From Hexactinellida sp. DTS-2022 (Eukaryota; Porifera; Hexactinellida): a stretch of DNA of 64,000 nt. Shown piece by piece: positions 55,001 to 64,000 of this stretch. Within the stretch, counting starts at the first letter, position 1; every line of letters begins with the position of its first letter. The notes beneath the pieces were generated by a model, which saw nothing but the letters and a program-made list of their open reading frames with translations, did not search any database and was not told where the DNA came from. The DNA is taken from contig JAPNXP010000017.1 of the NCBI GenBank assembly GCA_028753945.1, positions 1,488,001 through 1,552,000 of the forward strand, in the 5' to 3' direction. A program made the position numbers and the translations under genes.

Positions 55001-55649
55001 CCACCCCCTGCTGGATCCCGTCTCGAATCACGCTCATGTACAGTCCGTTCTGGACACCCTTCCCCGTCAGACTGAAGGGGTGCGGGTCTTCGCTCTTAGG
55101 CGGGACCAGACTAGCCACCACCACTGCGTGACCGAAATAGTTCTCCACGCTCACAGACGGATAGGACTTTCGGCCCTTCTCGGATTTGGCTCCCAGCAAG
55201 GCGCCATGAGAGCTGCCTTCGCAGTTGTAGCGAAACCTGAACGCATTCTTGGGCTGCTCGTTGATCACTAGGGCGGGAGGGCTGTTGTTCTTAATGGGCA
55301 TCTGGTTTTCCGGCATAAGCGGCGGGTTTACGAACCGCACGATGGAGGGGGAGGGGTCTACACCCATGGGGTCCGAGAGGTTTGAGAGGGTCGAGTGACT
55401 GCCCCCTGGGACAATCTGGTCTCGGACGGGGGCGGGGCTCGGTATGAAATAGGGCGGGGATTGGTACTGCTCATACTGTTGTGTATACGGCCTTATGTCG
55501 TAGTTAGGATTAGAGGGAATGTTGGTCACATATAAGGCAGTGTTGGGTTGTTGTTGTTGTTGTTGTTGTTGTTGTTGGTAATTAGTTATTTCCCCTGGGT
55601 AGGGGTGAGTCAAGTACACCTGGGCCTGAGATTGGTTATAGTGATCCAT
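52039..55649 (-). CDS. NFKB1: NF-kB p105/p100-type protein (RHD, NLS, ankyrin repeats, death domain)
   Basis: Three exons, 54843-55649, 54075-54491 and 52039-53829, all phase 0, encode 1004 residues. In class NF-kB precursors the ankyrin half holds the DNA-binding half in the cytosol until processed. A Gln-rich tract (Q25-34) precedes the RHD; the DNA loop is FRFRYNCEGSSHGALLGAKS (138-157), the dimerisation domain follows in exons 2-3, and the NLS is KRKR at 462-465. Ankyrin repeats span about 670-905 (HTPLHFAVS, KTPLHLSME, NTLLHFAVI, DTPLFLALV) and a death domain about 923-998 (LYSLKQRNISRLGGLLGG onward). No glycine-rich region is seen between NLS and ankyrins. The NFKB1 symbol stands for the p105/p100 ancestor. 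Both introns contain inverted-repeat elements. Confidence 0.93.
53871..54060. mobile_element. Short inverted-repeat element, family E, filling NF-kB intron 2
   Basis: Left end CAGTCAGGCCTGCTTATTGG beside TA, inner GAACAAGGCCTATGGTCCCA, right end decayed. It covers about 190 of the 245 bp intron (53830-54074). Confidence 0.7.
54563..54725. mobile_element. Short inverted-repeat element, family C, in NF-kB intron 1
   Basis: Left end CAGTTATAACGCACCTGTGT, right end GTTATAACCGAGTTTTACTG, TA on both sides. 163 bp in a 351 bp intron. Confidence 0.8.
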
Positions 55650-56974
55650 GCTTGTAGTTAATTAAAAACTTTGTTAGATTTTATTAATAAATTTTGCTTT
55701 TATAATACATTGATAATCTAAGATTAGTCACAATTAACAATGCAAAAAATATTGTAGGGAAAATTCTAAATATTACAGGTAATCAAATCAAATTTTGTAA
55801 ACTGTTTGATTGTGCAATATGTTTCATTTTCAATTTCAGAATAGATTTCAATATTAGAACAACATGTAAGCATTTTTTGTTTATAATTAATAAATGACTA
55901 CAGTACAATATCAGGGATTTGTTTTTGTCAACAAATGATGCAATATAGTTTTTGTATAAAAATAATATAAACCCGAAGGAGAAATCCGATCTTACATACA
56001 TTAATAATAACTTAAATTTGAATAGAAATGAAAACTAAATAATTTATAATCACTATGTAATCAATCATATGGAGAATAAGATGTGATCAAAAATCAAATT
56101 ATATTAATCAGTTTAAGATTAATTATCTAATTAAACTCATCTTCTTGCGAGAAGTTGAATATTTATTCAGTCGTGACCTACGTTTTGTTTATGTCAACAA
56201 ATGATGCAATTTGAGCAAAGATATTATATAATACTTATTGTATCCACCATGAGTACATCTAGCACCTTGGTTCATCTACATAATAAGTATCTTTTGAACT
56301 AATTTAGTGATTACTAATGCGGCAATGCCAGAACCACCACATTTGCAAAGAATAATAATTAGATACAAGGTAGCGCAATCGAATAAATGATTGTCCAATT
56401 CTATTAACTAATCTATCACTAGATATTTTTCTGAGCCAGAGTAATGAATTAATAAAAAATTACATACATATCAGGCAAAATGTAATCTTCAGGCACTGGC
56501 AAGGTAATGTTTTGCGAAACCGGGTTTTAATTGTAAAGGAGTTGGCTGGATTATAATGAATCCCATTAATTAATAAATACACAAGTTATCAAGTTAATTA
56601 AGTTAATTAAACTCTCAGATAGTTATTAATACGCATTAGAGGGTATTATGTAATAGCGTAGTGATAATTATAATATTACTTAGTATGCTACAAGAAAGAC
56701 AAATAAATTGAAATGTGAAAAGCAAATTAACAAAAACTGCAGAAAATGCATACATTAATTTACAGTCAATCTAAAGAGCGTTTATACATTAGCCTAATTT
56801 AATGGTATCATAAATACGTGTACGTGTATATACAATTAAATAGAGTCTGTCACATTAAAAAGCAAAAATGTTATTATAAATCCTCACAATTGGCAAGGAA
56901 ACGCTAACCTAAATTAGTCTTGAGCATTATTTACATACGCATTGGTTGCTATGTTTACTAGGGTTAAAATTGTA
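55650..56974. other. Intergenic upstream of NF-kB, with an 18 bp direct repeat
   Basis: GTCAACAAATGATGCAAT occurs exactly at 55927-55944 and 56193-56210, each preceded by a T-rich TTTTGTTT-like stretch. The rest is AT-rich without recognised features. Whether the repeat is regulatory is not known. Confidence 0.6.
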
Positions 56975-59457
56975 TTATTTTTTTATAAATTGGTCTATCG
57001 CATCAGCCCAGGCCTGAGCTCCATTATTCAGATCTTCCAGATAGTAAGTGCGAGACGGTGTATGTATGAAAAAAGTACGCAAGTTTTTAACCTCAACGTT
57101 AAGAGCAGTGGACCATGGGATTTCCCCCTTAACCTCGTTACCTACGGGGTCTATGTAGATGAGACGCGGTCCGTCTGTGAGGATCAACTCGCGCTTCTTC
57201 GCGAAAAGTCCTTTTCGCTTCTCTATCGGTCCGTTTTTCACTATGAGCTCGTTGGGAACATATCTGAAGAATAGATTTGGAATATAAAATAAGTTTAAAT
57301 AACTAACTCATTAATTCGTTCTTTAATTTGGTAGATACATTTAAAAAAATCTGACTACTGTACTAATATTCGTAATTAATAATTAATGTATTACGCATTA
57401 ATAAATAAAACTCATTTATTGTAATAAATAAATAAATAACAGCAAATTAATACTACAAATATCCTAAATTGTAAAGCAATAAATTAATTGTGCAATAGTT
57501 AACTATACTAGATTATACTATATTATTATTTGTTGCTAACTTATGCCAAGTGCTAGAGGCTGCCTGTTTGTCCAGCTGTTCGCGTCGCTCTAAACTAAGT
57601 TCCTCCGTGTTGTCAACGCTATCCAGTCCCATGTTCATGCTCAGGGTGTCCATGTCTAACTTCATCTGCATTTCGTACTCAGTCTTAGAGTAGCGATTAG
57701 CTCCCTTTATATTTGCCTTGCCCTGACTGGTCATAGGCAGGTATGGCTGAATGGTTGGAGGCTCAGTCTGGTGGAGCAGCTCCCAGTTAATGCCTACAGA
57801 CTGGGTTAGTACTGGGCACATATACAGTAGACTCTCGGAATTACGAACACCAGGGGACCGTTGAAATTTGCTTGTATTATCTGGAATTTCGTATTAACCG
57901 GAGTCAATTACGTACCTATACATTTGCATAGGCTATGGGAATTAAACCTTGTACTCTTTAACCGATATTTCCTATAAACGAGAGTCTACTGTTGTATTTT
58001 CCTATCTAGTTACCGTTGTAGAATTCGTGTGACTTAAGGAGCTCGTAGCCCCCGAAGGTCTCCGATCCCAATCGCTGCGTTGGGTCTAACACCAACAGTT
58101 TGGTGACCAGGTCAGACCCGACCTCAGGGAACCCCCCGGGGATATCCAGATCCAGCTTTGTGATCCGCTGGAACACCAGGTACTCAGTGGTCGCGTGGAA
58201 GGGGGGCTTGCCGGCCAGCAGCTGGTACACAATGCAGCCCAGCGCCCAAATGTCGGAGGCCTTACACGCCGACTTAGCAGTGAGCAGCTCAGGACTAACG
58301 TACTCAGCTGTGCCCACGAATGAGTTAGCTCTGCAATCCTTCTGGCCTGAGTGGAGAGGGCAATAAATATGCAGATTGTAGAATGCGAATAAATTATCAA
58401 ATGCGAATAAATATACCAAATATTGAATGCGAAGAAAAATATAAAATGCAAATAAATATACAAATTATCGAATGCAAATAAATATACAAATTATTGAATG
58501 CAAATAAATATGCAAATTATTGAATGCTAATAAATAATACAGATTATAGAATGCAAATAAATATACAAAATATCGAATACATATACGATAATATGATATT
58601 AGCATACTAACATCATCATCACGCGATAAGAAATAAGTCACAAATTATGATAATTACTCCTTTGTTATATGGCATAGCAGTTTGTGCTATCTACCTAGTA
58701 CCTAGCTATGCTTACCTTCTTCTAGTATCTTAGCAGTTCCAAAGTCTGTAATGAGAATGTGCATGTTCTCCCCCAGCAGGATATTCTCCGGCTTGAGGTC
58801 CCTGTGTATAACCCCGCGCGAGTGCATGTACTCGAGAGCTACCACAATCTCCGCGGAATAGAACTGGGTAGCTGGGATGTCAAAGCAGCCGACCCGCTTA
58901 ATGTAGTGCAGGAGTTCTCCCTTCTTGGCGTAGGTTAGGCCGAAGTACAAACGCTCCTTGTCTTGGAAAGTGAAGAATAAGCTTACGAAAAATGGGTGAC
59001 TTAGTTTTTGTAGCACCTAGCATGAAATATTAACGGAAAAATGCTAATTTATTAACTGGAAGAGTTAACCGACTTCTTTCTCACGAGTTACTGTTGGGAC
59101 TTTCTTATATTTTATGATGTGTGATTTTTCAAGTATTTTTATAGCAAATTCCTTGCCGGACGACTTTTCCTGTGCCAGTACAACCTCCGAGTATGAGCCC
59201 GACCCGATTATCTTTCCGAAGTTGAAGTCCCCAGGTTGTTTCTTAGTCGAGACGTGAATGGGTTCTGCTTGCTGTATCGCAGCGGTGTTATCAGCTGTTA
59301 TCAGGATATTCTCGCCAGTCTCGGGATCAGCTGTAGCCAGCTGGCAATCAGCTGTAGTCTGTAGCGCGGTGGGATCCCCGTTCGGCAGCAGGTGAGACTC
59401 AATCACATCTGGAACTGCAGAGGCTGGTGGGTTCACAGATTCGTTATTGTCACTCAT
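56975..59457 (-). CDS. PDPK1: 3-phosphoinositide-dependent protein kinase 1
   Basis: PDK1 phosphorylates the activation loop of Akt, S6K, SGK and PKC. Exons 59074-59457, 58716-59016, 58014-58346, 57541-57793 and 56975-57263 give 519 residues (human 556). The glycine loop GSGSYSEV is at 85-92, the ATP lysine K107 in FAIKILEK, HRDLKPEN at 199-206, DFGTAK at 219-224, and the autophosphorylated activation-loop Ser is S237 in RANSFVGTAEYVSPELL. Exon 4 holds the linker, ending W-H-K; exon 5 the PH domain (NELIVKNGPIEKRKGLFAKK, FFIHTPSRTYYLED). The exon 1 donor is the unusual GAA/GTCGGT, required to give REKEVLQKLSHPFF. Intron 1 is 57 bp; intron 2 holds a minisatellite; intron 3 is mostly a transposon-like element; intron 4 (277 bp) is plain AT-rich. 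Confidence 0.95.
57825..57991. mobile_element. Short inverted-repeat element, family A, making up PDPK1 intron 3
   Basis: Left end CAGTAGACTCTCGGAATTAC, then GAACACCAGGGGACC; right end TATAAACGAGAGTCTACTG; left flank TA. It covers 167 of the 220 bp intron, leaving about 22 and 31 bp to the splice sites. Confidence 0.85.
58361..58580. repeat. Minisatellite in PDPK1 intron 2
   Basis: About eight imperfect copies of a ~26 bp unit of the form GAATGCAAATAAATATACAA plus ATTATT. It begins about 15 bp from the exon 3 acceptor, where its complement may serve as the pyrimidine-rich tract region. Confidence 0.8.
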
Positions 59458-60272
59458 TAAACTAACTACTTTTACAATTCAGTATCATGGAATTTAGGTA
59501 CAATACAACAGTACATTTATGTGTCTAATTAGTTTAATTGTATTAGGGCCATTTTAGAAGGGAATTATAATCGCTTTCTAATTGTGCCAAATAAATAATG
59601 GAATAAAGCTGGTACTAATTAAATGCTGCTGACAGTAAGAATACAACGATAGCATGATATGAATTAAGAACAATGATTTTGAATAATATATTTATTACAT
59701 GATCTCAGCTAAAGTGTGGCACAAAAGTACTTATTCTTATACGTATACTTCCTATAGCTACAGCTTACATATATATTTCCGAAGGGAAACGAACTATATT
59801 GTTGCAAAAATGCTTCCTAACAACGAAATTTCTATTAATTAAATAATTATCACAAATGTTGACATGGAAAACACACTCGTTAACAAATAAATAATTTAGA
59901 TATAATAACATTGTACCAAATAATTAATTTCATATTCCTTCCCACAGTTTGTTTCTTGTAGCATGACTGGTAAGTAAATATATATATACATGACATGGTA
60001 TTCATGATAACAACCAGTACAATAAGAATCTATACCAAACACAAGCATGACATAATAATGAGTGACGTTGACATCCACACGATGTATACCATATTTCAGT
60101 ACATAACCACACACACACACACAAGTAGATAGATAGATAGGGAATAATAATACAATAACAATACGTACGACTATACAGTACTGTGCAATGAAACGGTGAG
60201 TGAGAGAAGTGCACATGGATCACATTAAAAACGTTATCGTTGGAGTTTGTACAGTCTATGCTAAGTCTCGCT
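59458..60272. other. Intergenic with microsatellites
   Basis: AT-rich sequence between PDPK1 and UBE2G1. It contains a CA run at about 60107-60122 and a TAGA run at about 60126-60140. The short frames nearby have no recognisable domain. Confidence 0.6.
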
Positions 60273-62131
60273 CTACAGATTGTCCTGGCTCAGTCGCACA
60301 CACTTACGGACTTTTCTCTTAAATTCAGCTGGGAAGTCTCGTACCTCTTTCTACAGAAATAATAGCACATAACTTACAAGCCAAATGCTAGTCAAATCCG
60401 TGGACCATTTTAGAGGGCTCAAAATTATGAACATTTTTGTTCACTTGGTATTCATAAAAAAAAGTGTATTAAGATGATGAAACAATTGCATCCAGGGATT
60501 TCCTGGACGCATCAATAATTATAGATAATTTGTAGAAACCAAGATGTATGACGATGTGAAAAATCAATAATTAGTATATGATATTGAAACACGTAGGAAA
60601 GTTCTTTTATTCTAACTAAAAATCAATGGACAAAGGATGCAATCCCTGGACGGTTGGCAGGTATGTATAAACAGGTGTGTAGAATAATTAGTTTTATTTA
60701 GAACTACTCGAACCTTGTCTAAACATATGAATATTCGAATTTTCAAAAACAAATCTATTTACCATACAAATATAGAAGGAATATTAATCCATCATAAGAA
60801 ATTAATAAAAATATCAGTATACCAAATCTCTTGATAATCGTATTTAGTTAATTACACAATGGATATATCCTATGTTTCTAGAAGAACAACTTAAGTAGGT
60901 ATCCATCTCAGTAAGTTAAGTCTCATTTAACTTACAGCAGCGGCGATATTAGCCGCAGATTCGGGGTTAGGGTCTGACAGCATTGAGATGACGGACAGCA
61001 CCACTGACTCCACCGTGTGCACAGGAGACCATCTCTCCGAGGCTTTCTCGTACCCGAACTTATCCTCTCCAGGCTCGTGAAGGATAGATATGCAAACTTC
61101 TCCATCTTCATACACTAGAGATTCTCAATAAATTAAACATAGAATCAAACATAAAATAACATATAATTGAATACTAACCGTTTGGATGCCAAATGTTGGA
61201 AATGAATTTCATCTTCGGAGGCTTCAAAGGAAACTCCTTAGGGAAGTTAAGATGGGCCTTAAAGTACCCTCCCTCGCTGAGATACGTTGAGGAAATCATG
61301 GGACTCAGAAAAAATACAATATAACACATATATAATCTCAAGCACATGTATAAGTAAAGGGGGGTTGCTATTCGATAAAATAAGTATGTTTATGCTAAGT
61401 TATGACTTAGATGTTAAAAGAGAGGTTAAAAATATCCATTTAAAATAAGAGAATCCTTATATAGAGCTGAGCTCTAGTAGAGTTCAGATTTTTTCCCATA
61501 CTAAAAGCCCAGGCTTACTTTCTAAAGGTAATTTCAAACTCTGGGAAAAACTGACCTTTCTCAGTGCCTGAATACACATACTGAAAAACTGAACTCTACT
61601 AGAGCTGAGCTCTATATAAGTTATTTGTTGAAATAATTGTTTTGATTTTTACCATCAGAATCAAAAGTTAATGTTTAGGCTGGCGACTAACACATTTTAA
61701 TTTACCGAGTACTGGACATGGATAAATTCCTGGGATCTATAAGAGGTAAAGGGCTTTCAGGAAAATTAGACACCACCTTCCCTAAGCACGCTTTTTTACC
61801 AGTTCCTAACACTAAACGGATGCTCTGTTACACATTGGTGAAACCCCTCCCCTTTGGAAGCTTCACATAACGTTTAACGGCCCCTATCACATAATTGAAT
61901 AGAGAGGATACTATAGAGTGTCTGGCGGCCCGACTACCAATACTTCCCACAGAAACAGATTGTTGTCATCAACAAGTCCAGCTGAGAATCCGTCCACTGA
62001 GCTCCTCTGGAGATCTAACACAAATGTACACATATTTATGTTGCTATTTGTTACTAGGGTATTAACATATACTAACCTGCCAATTGCTTTTTCAATAGCA
62101 GAGCGCCTTGCTCCATTCCTTGGCTAGCCAT
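60273..62131 (-). CDS. UBE2G1: Ubiquitin-conjugating enzyme E2 G1
   Basis: An E2 that carries ubiquitin as a thioester and builds Lys48 chains. Exons 62077-62131, 61912-62014, 61179-61276, 60936-61114 and 60273-60350 give 170 residues, the human length. The parts read [78 protein letters not shown] with the active Cys in VCISIL; and [17 protein letters not shown]. The acidic loop after the cysteine ([17 protein letters not shown]) is the G1/R1/G2 class hallmark. Introns 1 and 3 are about 62-64 bp; intron 2 (635 bp) contains an inverted-repeat element; intron 4 (585 bp) shows no clear feature. Confidence 0.95.
61457..61619. mobile_element. Inverted-repeat element with palindromic ends, UBE2G1 intron 2
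   Basis: 31 bp ends beginning TTATATAGAGCTGAGCTCTA and running to GTAGAGTTCAG, inverted at the right with one mismatch. The ends themselves contain the palindrome GAGCTNAGCTC. The core is unrelated to the CAGT-ended families. 163 bp. Confidence 0.8.
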
Positions 62132-62624
62132 TCACGAACTACCAGAGTAAAACTGCTAATCAGATTAATTGCTATAATATAATGGAATTACATTTATAGG
62201 AAGTAGCCAATGAATTGACAGACGTTGTTTATATTTGCATTCATTGGAGGGAGAGAGGAACTGAGTTTTAAGTAAATTTGTTTCCTAATAACTCAAGGAT
62301 TATTCTGAAATTGATAGAATTAATTAAGTTTATAATCCAACACTTTAACTCAGTATTAACCATGGAGTAAAAGAGAATATATTCCACTATTGCAATCTAG
62401 CATCCCTGACTTGGTAATACTATAAAAGTTAATGTTATTTAAGAGTTGATAATGCTGTTTATAAGCAAATAAGAATATCCACAACAAGAATACATATGAA
62501 TAAGGAACACAGGAGAGTATGACAAGTCTCATAAAACAGAAGAGTTGTATTGTAAGAAAGCTAAGTAGAGTTTCACATTAAATACACGAACACAAGTACA
62601 CTGCTGTTCTTTCTGAGTTTGGAG
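62132..62624. other. Intergenic, nothing recognised
   Basis: AT-rich sequence between the UBE2G1 start and the CHMP4 stop. It must hold the UBE2G1 promoter and the CHMP4 3' end. No repeat or RNA gene was recognised. Confidence 0.55.
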
Positions 62625-64000
62625 TTAAGAAGCCCAGTCAGCCAAGGCAGCCAGATCTCCGTCATCTCCCGCGGGAACCTTGGATTTCACTTTTGCGGGT
62701 TTTATCGGAGCAGCGGCTAAATAAAAAAGAAATAAGAATAAATTGTAAGAAAGTATTACCCATATACGGTAGGGGCTTTGGTTACAAATTTATTGCGTCT
62801 ACAATTTTTTTGCTTAGTTTGGATAGGCTTTTATAGACCGTCTACATATAAGGAAGCTCTTTTATTATACAATATATTGAGAAAACTTAAAAAGTGATCA
62901 TCGGCTTATATTAAACTTTAGTATGGCCATGATTCTCAAAATGTATGTTCGATACTAAAAAAAAACTGTGTATCATAACATCACTACTGGTACTATAAAT
63001 AGCTGCAGTGTACCTTCTAACTTGGGTACTTCCGGTAGATCCGCGGTGTTTATGGTCAACAGGTTATCCTCCAGCTCCTCGTTAAGCAGGTCATCCAGTT
63101 CTGCGTTAAGTTCGTCCTAACGGAATAGTTACATTAATAAGTAATAACCAACACACAATTCTAAATAATAATCCTCCTATTAGAACAAGCTTTTTAATAC
63201 TAAATTGTTCTGTTATATGACGATTTAGTGTTTATATACCTGTATATAAGCAAACGTCATACAACACCCCTAATTATAGTTTATATGGACACCTTTCTAA
63301 TGGAATTTCAAACAGTGGCAAAGTGATTTTTAACATCAAAAAATTCACTTTCGGAGGGAATTTATATTGAAAAGGTGTTGGCCCATGTATAAGTACTACA
63401 CTATGTAACATTTTTCAGAACACACGAGTTCAAATGTAGAATTCCATTCCACTATAAACATATCCTTATAGGGCTAGCTACAAACCTCATCTATGTCGTT
63501 TCCAAACCCGACTGGGTTAGAAATGCACTCAGATATCTCTTGTGCCATTTGTGTCTGCTCCTCGATGTCATCCATCAGGTCATGAAGGTCGTCTACATCT
63601 CTATGGGGTGGCATTGGTAATAGCGGAATGGACTTAATATGTACAGAATATTAGGAGCCAAATGTTGACTTACAATTGCTTGTGAGCGTTTTTAAGCGCG
63701 TCAGCTGCGAATTTCATGTTTTTCAGCACCTCAGTGTTCGTGTTCGCATTCTCCAGAGCTTCTCTCTGGAACTCAATCGTAGAGAGAGTGCCGTCGATCT
63801 GTCCCAGCTGTTTCTCGAGTCTCTTCTTGCGTTTCAGCGCCTGGAGTGCCCCTATCAATATACACTATAATATCACCCTACACACACACAGCACTGGTAC
63901 CATACCTCGCTTGTTCTTAGTCCCGTGTCTCCTGGCGTTGCTCACCTCCTCGCTAATCTTCTTTTCGAGAAAAGCAGACTTCTTCTCCAGCATCTCCTCC
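62625..64000 (-). CDS. CHMP4: ESCRT-III subunit CHMP4/Snf7 (5' end off the right edge)
   Basis: CHMP4 is the main filament-forming ESCRT-III protein for endosomal budding, cytokinesis and membrane repair. In-window exons are 63906-64000, 63674-63851, 63486-63600, 63014-63116 and 62625-62716. Joined in frame they read HGTKNKR, GALQALKRKKRLEKQLGQID, GTLSTIEFQREALENANTNT, HKQLDVDDLHDLMDDIEEQ, NPVGFGNDIDE, DELNAELDDLLNEELEDN and a tail ending GDLAALADWAS. The tail corresponds to the C-terminal amphipathic helix that binds Bro1-domain ALIX (human MKELENWAGSM). About 45-50 N-terminal residues, with the first helix start, lie beyond the window. Introns are 54, 73, 369 and 297 bp without obvious transposon ends. 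Confidence 0.95.

Noticed and set aside
60107..60216. Hydrophobic Cys/Val-rich frames near the CA and TAGA microsatellites
   Set aside because: They arise from translating the simple repeats.

Overview
The window reads as nuclear DNA of an early-branching animal, most likely a sponge. The evidence is compact GT-AG genes in an AT-rich background, a complete NF-kB p105-type protein, a Frizzled-like receptor, and metazoan orthologues (RNF7, UBE2G1, CHMP4, PDPK1, LAS1L, NOL8). Phylum is inferred; nothing in the window fixes the species. About 22 protein genes were found. No rRNA, tRNA or CRISPR was recognised. Human family comparisons are from memory, not from a search.

Layout: 1-2.5 kb nested transposon-like repeats. 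2.5-9.3 kb importin-4 (minus, C-terminal part off the left edge). 9.3-13.3 kb repeats, including an inverted-repeat element with a G18 run and a ~140 bp higher-order satellite. 13.3-14.4 kb a PRAS40-like protein. 15.5-20.5 kb two tandem NMNAT-like genes sharing a converted block. 20.7-29.3 kb a seven-exon coiled-coil gene (CCDC175-like) whose 4.4 kb second intron contains three complete genes: RNF7, an unrecognised RGG protein and FKBP8. 29.5-32.9 kb a coiled-coil/beta-propeller protein and LAS1L. 34.8-41.5 kb a sugar-lactone-oxidase-like flavoprotein, SLC66A1 and a Frizzled-like receptor. 43.6-49.1 kb centrin, NOL8, a repeat island with a 0.7 kb near-perfect palindrome, a C1orf43-like protein and a small bZIP. 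50.4-64 kb RRM2, NF-kB, PDPK1, UBE2G1 and CHMP4 (continues off the right edge).

The strongest non-genic signal is a set of at least seven families of short terminal-inverted-repeat elements. Nearly all start CAGT and end ACTG next to TA, as in pogo/Tigger-type non-autonomous transposons. They lie in most introns of about 200-500 bp in the window and sometimes make up nearly the whole intron. That could mean transposon-driven intron gain or preferential tolerance of insertions in introns.

The genes do not form one pathway. PDPK1 and the PRAS40-like protein both belong to PI3K/mTOR signalling, LAS1L and NOL8 to ribosome biogenesis, RNF7 and UBE2G1 to ubiquitination; this looks like ordinary eukaryotic gene mixing.
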